DNA of 34,315 nucleotides from an uncultured Erysipelotrichaceae bacterium (GCA_902791625.1 CADAWN010000027.1:1-34315), one strand, 5' to 3'; positions 15,219 through 24,107 are shown, numbered from the stretch's first letter. The notes: generated by a model from the letters alone, not told the origin. Program-made: numbers and translations.

Positions 15219-16184
15219 TCTAGCATCTTCTATTTCACTTCTAAATTTTTCATCAAATATTGGTAAAGACTTAGTAATTACATCTGGATATACACTTTTA
15301 GTATTTTCTATTGCCTTTCTAAAATCTAAAACATTTACATATTTTCTATTATCATAAACTGCATAACTAAATGCATCTTGTATTAATGTAAGTGTTACAT
15401 CTGGATATCTTGATCCATTTTCATATACTCTTTTAAATTCACTAGTCATATCAGTTAAAAATTCCATCATAGTTTGTTTAACAAATTTTGAATATAACAT
15501 AGTTGCCCCTGTTCTTGCTTCTATTTTAGGAAGTGTTCCAACACAAATTGCTATATTTTCTTCTCTTGTTGGTTCATTTACAATAATCTTTTGAAATCTT
15601 CTAACAAAAGCTTTATCTCTTAATATATATCTTTCATATTCTTCTGTAGTAGTAGCTCCAATTACTTTAATATCTCCTCTATCAAGTCCTGGCTTAAACA
15701 TATTAGCAAAGTCTAGTGCTTCTCCCTTTGATCCCATTAATGTATGAATTTCATCTATAAATAGAATTAAATGTTCATAATTTTTTATTTCTTCCATTAA
15801 GTTTTGAATTTTAGATTCTCCAGTAACAGGATCAATACCTAAAAGTGCGGAAGTATTAATTTTTATTATTTGATATTGTTTTACTTTTTCAGGTACTTTA
15901 TTATTTTGAATTAAATATGCAAGACCTTCTACAATAGAAGTTTTACCAACACCTGGAGGACCAGTTAAAATAGCTGATTTATCAGGAGTAAGTAAAGTAA
16001 GTATTAATTCTTTTAATTGTCCTTCACGTCCAATAGCTGGATTAGTAATAAATGTTTTTTGATTAAAGTTTTCTCCATAAGTTTCTATAATACTTATTCT
16101 TTTTGATTTTATATCAAATCGTTCATTATTATTATTTTGTAAGTTCTGATTCATTCTCATTAATCTTGTCATATCATCATTCAT
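15201..16184 (-). CDS. Single-domain Clp/AAA+ ATPase
   Basis: 327 residues with one AAA+ module that resembles the first ATPase domain of ClpA/ClpC/ClpB. NPAIGREGQLKEL lies at residues 48-60, Walker A GPPGVGKT at 75-82, Walker B LILFIDEIHTL near 141, then KVIGATTTEEYERYI and a RRFQKI arginine-finger region. There is no N-domain, no second AAA+ domain, no ClpP-docking loop that I can see and no zinc or coiled-coil insertion. A 45-residue Asn/Gln-rich N-terminus precedes it. It may act as an adaptor, loader or inactive Clp relative. Isolated gene with its own strong terminator. Confidence 0.8.
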   Translation of the reverse strand: MNDDMTRLMRMNQNLQNNNNERFDIKSKRISIIETYGENFNQKTFITNPAIGREGQLKELILTLLTPDKSAILTGPPGVGKTSIVEGLAYLIQNNKVPEKVKQYQIIKINTSALLGIDPVTGESKIQNLMEEIKNYEHLILFIDEIHTLMGSKGEALDFANMFKPGLDRGDIKVIGATTTEEYERYILRDKAFVRRFQKIIVNEPTREENIAICVGTLPKIEARTGATMLYSKFVKQTMMEFLTDMTSEFKRVYENGSRYPDVTLTLIQDAFSYAVYDNRKYVNVLDFRKAIENTKSVYPDVITKSLPIFDEKFRSEIEDARLDMIN

Positions 16185-16245
16185 ATCTTACACCTCTAGA
16201 TAATTATAACATATCTTTTTAAAAGAAAAAAGATGATTACTAATC

Positions 16246-16665
16246 TTATTTACATGTTAATCCTTCTTCTTCTATTGCTTTAATTACTTCATCTTTTGTT
16301 GTTTTACTTAAATCAAATCCTACTTGTGATTTAGCAGTACTTGATTTAGCTACTTTAGTTACATCAATTGTCATTTCAGTAGTAACTTCTTTACCACTAA
16401 CCTTAGCTTTCATTTCAATTCCTTGACTTTCAAGTAAAGAACTAAAACCATTAACTAAACTAGCTGCTTGTTCAGCTTCTTTTTCTGATTTAGCTTCTGA
16501 AGTAGAAGTCATATATAATTCAGTTACTTGATTACCATTTAATTTTCCTTCAACTCTACCTTCTGCTCCATTCATCTTACCTGTACATACAAAATCAGCT
16601 TTACTACATCCAGCAACAGTCACAACACATGCGAATGCGACTACTAAACTTAAAAATTTCTTCAT
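16246..16665 (-). CDS. Lipoprotein, DUF1307/YehR-like
   Basis: 139 residues with a type II signal peptide: MKKFLSLVVAFACVVTVAGC, lipobox VAGC, lipidated Cys20. The mature part (FVCTGKMNGAEGRVEGKLNG, then MEVT-type strands, ending EAIEEEGLTCK) resembles DUF1307 lipoproteins, small beta-rich proteins of unknown function on the outer membrane face of Firmicutes. Two more cysteines, near the start and at the end (VCTG, LTCK), could form a disulphide. GGAGGTG precedes the ATG. It appears to be a single gene with a weak terminator hairpin just after the stop. Confidence 0.8.
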   Translation of the reverse strand: MKKFLSLVVAFACVVTVAGCSKADFVCTGKMNGAEGRVEGKLNGNQVTELYMTSTSEAKSEKEAEQAASLVNGFSSLLESQGIEMKAKVSGKEVTTEMTIDVTKVAKSSTAKSQVGFDLSKTTKDEVIKAIEEEGLTCK

Positions 16666-16707
16666 TATTACACCTCCTCTATCAAGTATAATTTATCATA
16701 ATTATAT

Positions 16708-16746
16708 AAAAAAAGAAAGATGTTATTTTTTCTTTACATCTTTCTT
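16708..16746 (-). terminator. Terminator of mscL
   Basis: Stem AAAGAAAGATGT/ACATCTTTCTTT followed by UUUU; the mscL stop lies in the 5' arm. Confidence 0.85.
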
Positions 16747-17139
16747 TAATAAATCTCTTATTTCTGTTAGTAATTCTTCTTCTTTTGTTGGTTTTGGTGG
16801 TTCTTCTTTTTTCTTTTCTTCTTCTTTCTTAACTTTACTCTTTACTTTTTTATCAAGAGAATTAATAGCTTTTATAAATATAAATATACATAAAGCAACT
16901 ATTAAAAAGTCTACTACATTTTGAATAAATAAACCATATTTAATAGATGCACCCTTTACAGTTACACTTAAACTTGAAAAGTCTACGCCACCAATTACTA
17001 ATCCAACAAGTGGCATAATAATATTATCTACTAAACTTGTTACTATTTTTCCAAAAGCACCACCGATAACAACACCAACAGCTAAGTCAATTACATTTCC
17101 TTTAGAAACAAATTCTTTAAATTCACCAAAAAACTTCTT
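16723..17139 (-). CDS. mscL: Large-conductance mechanosensitive channel MscL, start codon not found
   Basis: MscL opens under membrane tension to release solutes on osmotic downshock. Reading backwards from the stop, the frame gives a complete Msc[55 protein letters not shown], second span [15 protein letters not shown] and the lysine/glutamate-rich C-terminal bundle. The frame stays open from 17139 up to an in-frame TAA at 17158-17160 but contains no ATG, GTG or TTG before the KKFF codons; only ATT at 17154 is available. AAAGGAG (17150-17144) sits exactly where a ribosome site should be and TGATATAAT is just upstream, so the start codon appears to have been lost in a small deletion. May be inactive. 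Confidence 0.85.
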   Translation of the reverse strand, partial: KKFFGEFKEFVSKGNVIDLAVGVVIGGAFGKIVTSLVDNIIMPLVGLVIGGVDFSSLSVTVKGASIKYGLFIQNVVDFLIVALCIFIFIKAINSLDKKVKSKVKKEEEKKKEEPPKPTKEEELLTEIRDLLKKDVKKK

Positions 17140-17156
17140 CCTTCTCCTTTGAATAG

Positions 17157-17165
17157 ATTATATCA
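17157..17165 (-). promoter_or_regulatory. Extended -10 promoter of mscL
   Basis: Minus-strand TGATATAAT, 7-8 bp before the AAAGGAG ribosome site, implying a very short leader. No clear -35 element. Confidence 0.5.
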
Positions 17166-17189
17166 TTTATTTATAAAGAAGAAAATAGT

Positions 17190-19067
17190 TTATTTAGAAA
17201 TTAATTCACAAACTAAATTAGTAAGCTCAGTTGGATTATCAATAGGAAGTCCCTCTATTAGTCTTGCTTCTGAATATAATATTTTAGTATATTTTTCAAG
17301 CTCTTCGGTTTTTCCTTTTTTATTTAATTCTTCTAATTTTTTACTAATTGGATGATTTTCATTTATTTCAAGAATAACTTCTGCTTTTACTCCTTCATTA
17401 TTAGGCATTTGATTAAGTACTTTTTCCATTTCTGTTGATACATCACCTACAGTAGTTAAACATACAGGATGATTTTTTAATTTATGAGTAAACTGTACTT
17501 TACTTACTTTATCATTTAAATAGTTTTTCATGCTTGTAAACATATCACTATTTTCTTTGTTTTTCTTTTCTAATTGTTCTTTTTCTTTATCACTATCTAA
17601 ATCAAGTTTCTCATCTTGAACATTCATAAATTTCTTACCAGAATATTCCATCATCATCTTAAAGACAAATTCATCCATATAATCAGTTAAGTATAATATT
17701 TCATAATCTTTATCTTTTACTGTTTCTACTTGAGGAAGTAAATCTATTTTATCTATACTTTCTCCACAAGCATAATAGATATTTTCTTGATCTTTTTTCA
17801 TGTTATCAACATATTCTTTTAAAGTAACATATTTCTTTTCTTTAGATGATTTAAAGATTAATAAATCTTGTAAAACATCCTTCTTCATTCCATAACTACT
17901 ATAAATACCATATTTTAGTTGCATTCCAAAGTCTTTAAAGAATTTTTCATAGTTTTCTCTATCTTCTTTTAACATAGTCTCTAATTCTTTTTTAATCTTT
18001 GTTTCTAAGCTTTTAGCAATTAGTTCTATCTGATAATTTTCTTGTAATGTTTCACGTGATATATTTAGAGATATATCTAAGCTATCAACTAATCCTTTTA
18101 CAAAACTAAAGTAGTCTGGTAATAAGTCACTACACTTATCCATAATAAGTACACCTTTAGAATATAGTTGTAATCCCTTCTCATAGTCTTTTGTATAATA
18201 ATCAAATGGTGCATGTGATGGGATAAATAAAAGACTTGTATAACTACATCTACCTTCTACTTCACTACGTATTACTTTAAGTGGTTTTTCATAATCATAG
18301 AATTTATCTGTATAAAAATCATTATATTCTTCATCTTTTACATCTTTTTGTGACTTTTTCCAAATAGGAATCATACTATTAAGTGTTTTATCTTCTTTAA
18401 TTTCTTTATCATCTTTATCTTTAGTAGTTATTAACATCTTAATTGGATAACGTATATAATTAGAATACTTCTTAATTAATAATTCAATATTATATTCTTG
18501 TAAGAATTCTTCATAACTAACATCATCATTAGATTCTTTTATATATAGTTTTACTTCAGTACCATTACTATCTTTCTTAGCTTCTTCTATTTCATACCCA
18601 CTAGCACCACTACTAGTCCAAAGATATGCTTTATCACTATCAATACTTCTACTTAAAACTTCAACTTTATCACTAACCATGAATGCTGAATAGAATCCAA
18701 CACCAAATTGTCCAATTATATCAATATCTTTTTTCTTATCATTATTTTCTTTAAATAATTCAGAACCACTTTTAGCAATAGTACCTAAATTATCTTCAAG
18801 TTCACTTTCACTCATACCAATACCATTATCACTAATAGTAAGAGTTCTATTATCTTTATCAATAGTAAGCCTTATCTCTAAATCATCTTTATCTACTTTT
18901 ACTTTCTTATCTGTAAGTGATCTATAATAAAGCTTATCAACAGCATCACTTGCATTAGATATTAACTCTCTTAAAAATATTTCTTTGTTTGTATAGATAG
19001 AATTAATCATCATATCTAATAATTTTTTTGATTCTGCTTTAAATTGTTTCTTTTTCACAATATTCAT
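17190..19067 (-). CDS. htpG: Chaperone HtpG (Hsp90)
   Basis: ATP-dependent chaperone of 625 residues. The N-terminal GHKL ATPase has [20 protein letters not shown] (helix with the catalytic Glu and Asn), ISDNGIGMS and [15 protein letters not shown]. The middle domain includes [20 protein letters not shown] and the catalytic-loop Arg in [15 protein letters not shown], and the C-terminal dimer domain is present. Length is normal. The start has AGGA 5 nt upstream. A CIRCE operator over the -35 indicates heat-shock control by HrcA, whereas htpG of B. subtilis is not HrcA-controlled. A hairpin occupies the leader. Confidence 0.97.
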   Translation of the reverse strand: MNIVKKKQFKAESKKLLDMMINSIYTNKEIFLRELISNASDAVDKLYYRSLTDKKVKVDKDDLEIRLTIDKDNRTLTISDNGIGMSESELEDNLGTIAKSGSELFKENNDKKKDIDIIGQFGVGFYSAFMVSDKVEVLSRSIDSDKAYLWTSSGASGYEIEEAKKDSNGTEVKLYIKESNDDVSYEEFLQEYNIELLIKKYSNYIRYPIKMLITTKDKDDKEIKEDKTLNSMIPIWKKSQKDVKDEEYNDFYTDKFYDYEKPLKVIRSEVEGRCSYTSLLFIPSHAPFDYYTKDYEKGLQLYSKGVLIMDKCSDLLPDYFSFVKGLVDSLDISLNISRETLQENYQIELIAKSLETKIKKELETMLKEDRENYEKFFKDFGMQLKYGIYSSYGMKKDVLQDLLIFKSSKEKKYVTLKEYVDNMKKDQENIYYACGESIDKIDLLPQVETVKDKDYEILYLTDYMDEFVFKMMMEYSGKKFMNVQDEKLDLDSDKEKEQLEKKNKENSDMFTSMKNYLNDKVSKVQFTHKLKNHPVCLTTVGDVSTEMEKVLNQMPNNEGVKAEVILEINENHPISKKLEELNKKGKTEELEKYTKILYSEARLIEGLPIDNPTELTNLVCELISK

Positions 19068-19076
19068 CTCTTTCCT

Positions 19077-19107
19077 AAAAAAATTGTTAGAGGTTATCTA
19101 ACAATTT
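19077..19107 (-). promoter_or_regulatory. Hairpin plus U-run in the htpG leader
   Basis: Perfect 11-bp DNA stem (AAATTGTTAGA/TCTAACAATTT, 5-nt loop) followed on the transcript by seven U and then at once AGGAAAGAG-ATG. Transcription should start inside the 5' arm. It has terminator shape but lies between promoter and start codon, so it may be an attenuator, a stability stem or a structure affecting ribosome access. Confidence 0.6.
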
Positions 19108-19108
19108 C

Positions 19109-19137
19109 ATACTAGCACTACTTTTAGCACTTGTCAA
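19109..19137 (-). promoter_or_regulatory. Promoter of htpG
   Basis: Minus-strand -35 TTGACA (19137-19132), 17-bp spacer, -10 TAGTAT (19114-19109). The -35 lies inside the CIRCE element. Confidence 0.85.
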
Positions 19138-19150
19138 GAGCGAGTGCTAA
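19124..19150. promoter_or_regulatory. CIRCE operator (HrcA binding site)
   Basis: TTAGCACTT-N9-GAGTGCTAA, identical to the CIRCE consensus (TTAGCACTC-N9-GAGTGCTAA) except one base. HrcA binding here would block the -35 of htpG and be relieved on heat shock. hrcA is not in the window. Confidence 0.94.
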
Positions 19151-19205
19151 AATAAATTTTGTTTTATTTGTTAATTTATGTATATAAATAAAATATGTAA
19201 TTTAT

Positions 19206-19238
19206 AACAAAAAGGACTAAAAATTATTCTTAGCCCTT
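19206..19238 (-). terminator. Terminator of the Fic gene
   Basis: Stem AAGGGCTAA/TTAGTCCTT with one G-U pair, followed by UUUUU. Confidence 0.75.
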
Positions 19239-19261
19239 ACTTTTTCTTAAAAACTATTTAA

Positions 19262-20188
19262 TTAATTAGGATATCTTTTAATTTTTAATTTATTTGCCTC
19301 TTTATTAATTACATCATCACTTTCACATTTACTACTAATAGACTCCAAAAATGATTTACAATTAGAAAGAGATGAATTCATAAAATTCAATTCTTCTTCA
19401 TACATATTAAGAATAAATTGAATCCAATTATTTAAAGCCTCATTATTCTCTTCAACATGATTTAAATCAAAACTTAATGCATTTATTCTCTTATAATACT
19501 CATTTCTATTTCTCCAAATACCTTGAGATAAATGAAGAGGAGAAATTCTCAAATTATATCCATATACTTTATTAACCATTTCAACAAATTTCATATCATG
19601 TAATATTCTTGAAGTTCTCCCATTACCATCTTTGAACGGATGTATTCTCATAAACAACAAATGAACCAATGATGTTTTAATAAATAAACTACTATCAACT
19701 AAATTAGTCGATTTATTACGATAAAAAGTTATAAAATCATTCATAAACTTTTTAATATCCTCAGGTTCTACTGCATACCAATATATTGTTTCTATACCAT
19801 TTCTAACAGAATGAACCCATGCTTCTTTATCACGGTATTCATATTCCATATGTTCTTTAGTGAGTTCTTTATGTAAATCTTTAATTCTTTTATGACTTAT
19901 AGATAAACTATCAAAAAACGAGTCTGATTCACTAATATCTTGAGGTTTTATTAGATGATCCTCTATTAGATTACTAACATAAATTTCAGAGTTAAAAGAT
20001 TCAATAAGAAAACGAAGGATTGCACGATTATTAAATGCAGTTAAATTCTTCATATATTCATCAAATTTAAAACTCACATCTTGTAAATGTTCCAAACTAT
20101 CAGAATTTAATTTAAATCCTTTTACTAAATCATATATATTAAAATATTTAATCCTTTCTGCATTCATTTTTCCATATAATCCATTCAT
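19262..20188 (-). CDS. Fic domain protein (probable AMPylase)
   Basis: 308 residues. The Fic active-site motif HPFKDGNGRTSR is complete (His catalyst, Asn/Gly anion hole, Arg), preceded by a typical flap region. Upstream, SNLIEDH resembles the S/T-x-x-x-E inhibitory helix, which would make this a class II, self-inhibited Fic protein; this is less sure than the active site. Fic enzymes transfer AMP, or sometimes another nucleotide part, to proteins. No small antitoxin gene is next to it. It has GGGGG about 10 nt before the ATG and a terminator. It ends 195 bp upstream of htpG, but is transcribed separately. Confidence 0.9.
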   Translation of the reverse strand: MNGLYGKMNAERIKYFNIYDLVKGFKLNSDSLEHLQDVSFKFDEYMKNLTAFNNRAILRFLIESFNSEIYVSNLIEDHLIKPQDISESDSFFDSLSISHKRIKDLHKELTKEHMEYEYRDKEAWVHSVRNGIETIYWYAVEPEDIKKFMNDFITFYRNKSTNLVDSSLFIKTSLVHLLFMRIHPFKDGNGRTSRILHDMKFVEMVNKVYGYNLRISPLHLSQGIWRNRNEYYKRINALSFDLNHVEENNEALNNWIQFILNMYEEELNFMNSSLSNCKSFLESISSKCESDDVINKEANKLKIKRYPN

Positions 20189-20230
20189 ATTTCCATCCCC
20201 CTCAAAGTTAACTAATTATAACACAAAATC

Positions 20231-20257
20231 AAAAAAAAAGCAAGTTATACTTACTTT
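20231..20257 (-). terminator. Terminator of the GNAT gene
   Basis: Stem AAGTAAGT/ACTTGCTT (one wobble pair, 3-nt loop) followed by a run of U. Confidence 0.75.
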
Positions 20258-20259
20258 TT

Positions 20260-20769
20260 CTAATATAAACTCTTAACTAAATCTTTAGAACTTAGTCTCT
20301 CTGAATTTAAATGATTAATTAATTTATCATATAAACCTTCTTCTTTTAGTTCCTCTACACTACGATTTAATAGATAGAAACTTAAATCATCCTTATCATA
20401 AATATGTTCATATTTATTTAAACTTCTTTTAGCAACATCATTTTTTTCTTTTATTTCAGCTATTAAAAACATATCTATATTTTTAGTTTTATTAAGGAAC
20501 ATATCAAGTGCTTCTTTTCCATATCCATAACCTCTTTTATCACTTATTATTCCCATATCAACAAAGCCAATTCTCTCATCTGAAAATTCATGTGCAATAT
20601 ATATAAATCCAATAGGAATGCTATTATATGTAACTATTGTAGCTATAGAAGAAGACTTCAATCTATCAATATTATATTTAAATACCTCTTTTATTCCTGA
20701 ATTATTCTCCATTTGTCCTACTATCCAATCATATTCTTCTTTAGTAGTACATTTTCTTATTTCTACCAT
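20260..20769 (-). CDS. GNAT-family acetyltransferase
   Basis: 169 residues from the ATG at 20769, which has GAGTGAT upstream; an in-frame GTG at 20778 is less likely. The acetyl-CoA binding region reads VDMGIISDKRGYGYGKEALD, the family's motif A with RGYGYG in the R/Q-x-x-G-x-G/A position, and ends with a KNDVAKRSLNKY segment, as in RimJ/RimL-type enzymes. The substrate could be a protein N-terminus, an amino acid or a small molecule. Single gene with its own terminator. Confidence 0.85.
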   Translation of the reverse strand: MVEIRKCTTKEEYDWIVGQMENNSGIKEVFKYNIDRLKSSSIATIVTYNSIPIGFIYIAHEFSDERIGFVDMGIISDKRGYGYGKEALDMFLNKTKNIDMFLIAEIKEKNDVAKRSLNKYEHIYDKDDLSFYLLNRSVEELKEEGLYDKLINHLNSERLSSKDLVKSLY

Positions 20770-20870
20770 TTTAATCACTCACATTATGTTTATTTATTTT
20801 TTTGTTCATAATTCCATGAAACACGCATGTATTCACATATATAATAACATATATTTTTTTATTTCAAAAG

Positions 20871-20893
20871 AAAAACTACTATTTCTAGTAGTT
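20871..20893 (-). terminator. Terminator of the TasA-like gene
   Basis: Perfect 8-bp stem AACTACTA/TAGTAGTT with a 4-nt loop, then U-rich. Confidence 0.85.
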
Positions 20894-20901
20894 GTAAATA
20901 A

Positions 20902-21507
20902 TTAACCTTGAACGTAATTTACATTAAATACGAAATATAATGTTTGATTAGTACTTTCATTTAATACTGATTTATCAATATCATCTCTATATTTAACTCT
21001 TACTTTATATGTTTTAGTAGTTGGTGTATTATTTGATTTTTTAGCCAATGTTTGTCCTGGCGCAATTGTTCCATCATTTTCAGCATATACAACTTCATAT
21101 TCTAAATATTCAGGAAGATTAGATAATTCTTGTGTATGTTCTGCATCTGTATATACTTTTTTAACTACTCCATTTTCTGCGATTACTGCATCAAGTGAAC
21201 CATTATTTGTAGCATCTACAGTAAATTCATAGAAATCTCCTGGTTCATCTAATGCTACATTGAATGCAACTTCATCTTTTGTTGTATTATTAGTAACATG
21301 TGCTGCATCATCTCCAGTAGCAGTAACACTTCCTTGTGTTACACTAACACTTGTTGGTTCCCAATATACATCCCATTTTGATGACTTAACAGTAGCTGTA
21401 CCATTGATTTTTAATGTTGTTGCAATAGCTGCATATCCTACACTAATTAATAGTAGTAGAACTAATAAATACTTTAAACTTCTTTTCTTTTTACTTTTAT
21501 TCTTCAT
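20902..21507 (-). CDS. Secreted SipW/TasA-type surface protein
   Basis: 201 residues. A basic N-terminus (MKNKSKKKRSLK) and hydrophobic core LLVLLLLISVGYAAIATTLK, with a segment like that in SipW-processed TasA/camelysin proteins, are followed by a beta-rich domain. Visible strands include GTATVKSSKWDVYWEP, FTVDATNNGSLDAVI, LPEYLEYEVVYAEND and YKVRVKYRDD. The domain ends in LYFVFNVNYVQG with no LPxTG. TasA relatives form fibres or are surface proteases in Bacillus. The signal peptidase gene (sipW) is not in the window. -35 TTGACA lies about 45 bp upstream of the start, with a weaker -10. Single gene with its own terminator. Confidence 0.75.
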   Translation of the reverse strand: MKNKSKKKRSLKYLLVLLLLISVGYAAIATTLKINGTATVKSSKWDVYWEPTSVSVTQGSVTATGDDAAHVTNNTTKDEVAFNVALDEPGDFYEFTVDATNNGSLDAVIAENGVVKKVYTDAEHTQELSNLPEYLEYEVVYAENDGTIAPGQTLAKKSNNTPTTKTYKVRVKYRDDIDKSVLNESTNQTLYFVFNVNYVQG

Positions 21508-21625
21508 ATATAATCTCCTTATCTTACAATATAAATTTAAATCATAATCTTATCATTGTCAATATAAGTTAATTATTTTTGTAAAACATTTGTAAAACGA
21601 ATGTAAATTATTGTCATTTAAAGTT

Positions 21626-21657
21626 AAAAAAAAAGAAAAATAACAATATTTTTCTTT
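21626..21657 (-). terminator. Terminator of the membrane-anchored gene
   Basis: Perfect 11-bp stem AAAGAAAAATA/TATTTTTCTTT with a 4-nt loop, followed by a U-run. Confidence 0.85.
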
Positions 21658-22222
21658 ATTCAGTAACTTTTAATAATCCATGATAATGTAAATACTTATC
21701 TAATACCAAATCATTCTCATTTGATATCCAAACCCTAACTGTATATTTTTCTTCTTTTTTTGGTCTAAGTACGGCTGTAGTTAAGATATCATCATCTACA
21801 TCATCAAGATTGATAACTTTACTTACTTCGCCACTCTTATGAATACCTATTTTAATAATACTTTTAGGAATCTTTTTTTCTTCACAATTATCTTTGACAT
21901 ACCTTTTATCATTATCCATTAATTTAATTTGATATTTAACTTTCTTATTAGTATTATTCTTAATAGTAAACTTATATGCATATCCAGATAATCCTACATA
22001 ATCAGTTACTGGAGTCACTTTAGTTATATTAATACTTTTACCATATTTAGAGTGATATGTTACTTCTAAAGATGGTGAATTATATTTTTTATCTCTAACT
22101 GTTTTAAATTTATTATATATAGTTATAGATGCAAATACAGAAATTCCAATAATTAACACCATAAATATCATAGTTTTGATAAGCATCTTTTTTCTCATTT
22201 TTTTATATAACATATAATTCAT
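21656..22222 (-). CDS. Membrane-anchored extracellular hypothetical protein
   Basis: 188 residues. A basic N-terminus is followed by one membrane span (MIFMVLIIGISVFASITIYN at about residues 18-38), then an extracellular beta-rich domain containing SLEVTYHSKYGKSINITKVT, YAYKFTIKNNTNKKVKYQIK and EEKYTVRVWISNENDLVLDK. The pattern resembles TasA-like or Ig-type surface domains and the gene is next to the TasA-like gene, so a related envelope role is likely. I recognise no specific family. A good promoter is at 22245-22272 and GAGGTG is 5 nt before the ATG. Confidence 0.7.
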   Translation of the reverse strand: MNYMLYKKMRKKMLIKTMIFMVLIIGISVFASITIYNKFKTVRDKKYNSPSLEVTYHSKYGKSINITKVTPVTDYVGLSGYAYKFTIKNNTNKKVKYQIKLMDNDKRYVKDNCEEKKIPKSIIKIGIHKSGEVSKVINLDDVDDDILTTAVLRPKKEEKYTVRVWISNENDLVLDKYLHYHGLLKVTE

Positions 22223-22244
22223 GTTAACACCTCGTTCTTTTAAT

Positions 22245-22272
22245 ATTATACTCTAATAATTTATACAGTCAA
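22245..22272 (-). promoter_or_regulatory. Promoter of the membrane-anchored gene
   Basis: Minus-strand -35 TTGACT (22272-22267), 16-bp spacer, -10 TATAAT (22250-22245). Confidence 0.7.
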
Positions 22273-22308
22273 AGTTTTACAACAAACTTTACATATTATT
22301 GTAAAATA

Positions 22309-23094
22309 TTATCTATTAATAGTCTTTTCTACTACTCTTTTTATATCATTTTCATTAAATGGTTTTCTTAAAACATCAACGATATCATATTCATGTGCTT
22401 TAGCAACCAAATCATCAGAACCAACACCAGTTATAATAGAAACTGGAATTTTTTCAAATAAGTTATTCTTTTTAAAGAAATCTAAAACTTGAAAACCATT
22501 TACATTGGGCATATTCAAATCTAATAATACTCCTTCAAATTTAGATCCACTATTAACTTTTTCAGCAATCATATTCATTGCTTCCATACCATCACTTGCA
22601 ATTAACACTTCATACTGACCATTAAATATTTTTTTAATAAAGTTTTTTATTACTTCTGAATCATCTACTACTAGTATTGTTTGTAAAGAAGTATTTACAA
22701 CATTTTCATTAGTTGATAAATTGACATCACTTGTCTCTTCTCCTAAATATGTTCTTGTAATATTTAGTGCTTTTATTGTTTCTTGTTCTAATTCATCAAA
22801 ATGTTCAGTAATATAAAACATATTATTTTCTTTACTCTTTAACTCATGATCATATGCCATATCACCTAATTTCATAAATCCAAAATATCTAGCATCACTT
22901 TTTAAAGCGTGAACTTCTATTGCATAATTAGCCATATCTCCTTTAGCTTTAAAATCTCTTAATTTATCTAATTTAGAACTGGCATCAGTTAAAAAGTCTT
23001 TTATACTTTCATTATACATTTCCATATCACCAAAAAGTTCTAAACTTTTATCAACATCTACACCATTTTGTATTAAGTAATTCTTATCTTTCAT
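22309..23094 (-). CDS. Hpt-REC two-component protein
   Basis: 261 residues from the ATG at 23094, set by GAAGGTG 5 nt upstream; a longer frame from 23142 has no ribosome site. Residues about 1-110 are a histidine phosphotransfer domain (EVHALKSDARYFGFMKLGDM, phosphoryl-accepting His in HALKSDAR). Residues about 135-258 form a receiver domain: ILVVDDSEV acidic pair, phosphorylatable Asp in GVLLDLNMPNV, Thr in SIITGVGSDD and Lys in LRKPF. There is no DNA-binding or enzymatic output, so it probably relays phosphate to other proteins. No histidine kinase is in the window. Confidence 0.88.
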   Translation of the reverse strand: MKDKNYLIQNGVDVDKSLELFGDMEMYNESIKDFLTDASSKLDKLRDFKAKGDMANYAIEVHALKSDARYFGFMKLGDMAYDHELKSKENNMFYITEHFDELEQETIKALNITRTYLGEETSDVNLSTNENVVNTSLQTILVVDDSEVIKNFIKKIFNGQYEVLIASDGMEAMNMIAEKVNSGSKFEGVLLDLNMPNVNGFQVLDFFKKNNLFEKIPVSIITGVGSDDLVAKAHEYDIVDVLRKPFNENDIKRVVEKTINR

Positions 23095-23175
23095 ATAATC
23101 ACCTTCTATCTTAATTATAATATTTATGTTATTTATTATCAAGAAATTTAGAAAATGAGTTTTTCTTAATGTAAA

Positions 23176-23214
23176 ACAAAAAGAAGTTAATTTATTTATT
23201 TATTTAACTTCTTT
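23176..23214 (-). terminator. Terminator of galU
   Basis: 11-bp stem AAAGAAGTTAA/TTAACTTCTTT spanning the galU stop, then U-rich. Confidence 0.8.
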
Positions 23215-24056
23215 ACTAAGTATTTTTCAAAATCTTCTTTTAAGTCATCTCTATCTAAAGCGTATTCAACATTTGCTTTTAAATATCCTAACTGACTTCC
23301 TATATCAAGATACTTTCCTTCAAATTTACATGCATAAAAATCTTGTTTTTGCATTAGAGCAAGCATCGCATCAGTAAATTGATATTCTCCTCCAGCACCT
23401 TTTCCTATATTCTCTAATTCATCAAATATTTCTGGTTTAACTATATATCTACCAAGTCCTGCATCATTACTTGGTGCATCTTCTATTTTGGGTTTTTCAA
23501 TTATTCTCTTTATCTTTCCTTCATTATCTGCATACTCAATGATTCCATATTTATATACAAGTTTATGATCTACTTCTTGAACTCCTATTACATTACAATC
23601 TTTTTCTTCATAAATATCTATTAATTGTTTTAAAACAGGTACATCTGATTTAATTAAGTCATCACCATACATAACAGCGAATGGCTCATCACCTATAAAT
23701 GATTTTGCAAGTTTAATAGCATGTCCACTTCCTTTTGGTTCACCTTGTCTTATAAATGTAAACTTAGCTAGATTAGAAATATTTTCAATTAATTCTAGTT
23801 TATCTAGTTTTCCACTTTCTTTTAATCTTGATTCAAGTTCATAACTCTTATCAAAATGATCAATTACAGAATTCTTATATGAACTAGTAATAAGTAATAT
23901 TTCTTCTATTCCACTAGCAACTGCTTCTTCTACTATATATTGAATAGCTGGTTTATCTATAATTGGTAACATTTCTTTTGGTGTTGCTTTAGTAGCTGGT
24001 AAAAATCTTGTTCCCATTCCTGCAACCGGTATAACACATTTTCTAATTTTTTTCAT
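23196..24056 (-). CDS. galU: UTP-glucose-1-phosphate uridylyltransferase GalU
   Basis: Makes UDP-glucose from UTP and glucose-1-phosphate for surface glycans and glycolipids. 286 residues with the nucleotide-binding GMGTRFLPATKATPKEMLPI near the N-terminus, the sugar-site segments VIDHFDKSYELE and EPKGSGHAIKLAKSFIG, then FAVMYGDDLI and KGAGGEYQFTDAM. The length and motifs match GtaB/GalU. AGAGGAGAG is close to the ATG and the promoter at 24079-24107 has a 17-bp spacer. Single gene, intact. Confidence 0.97.
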   Translation of the reverse strand: MKKIRKCVIPVAGMGTRFLPATKATPKEMLPIIDKPAIQYIVEEAVASGIEEILLITSSYKNSVIDHFDKSYELESRLKESGKLDKLELIENISNLAKFTFIRQGEPKGSGHAIKLAKSFIGDEPFAVMYGDDLIKSDVPVLKQLIDIYEEKDCNVIGVQEVDHKLVYKYGIIEYADNEGKIKRIIEKPKIEDAPSNDAGLGRYIVKPEIFDELENIGKGAGGEYQFTDAMLALMQKQDFYACKFEGKYLDIGSQLGYLKANVEYALDRDDLKEDFEKYLVKKLNK

Positions 24057-24078
24057 ATATACTCTCCTCTATACTTTT

Positions 24079-24107
24079 AATATATCAATTATTATTATTT
24101 TTTGCAA
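24079..24107 (-). promoter_or_regulatory. Promoter of galU
   Basis: Minus-strand -35 TTGCAA (24107-24102), 17-bp spacer, -10 TATATT (24084-24079). Confidence 0.65.
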
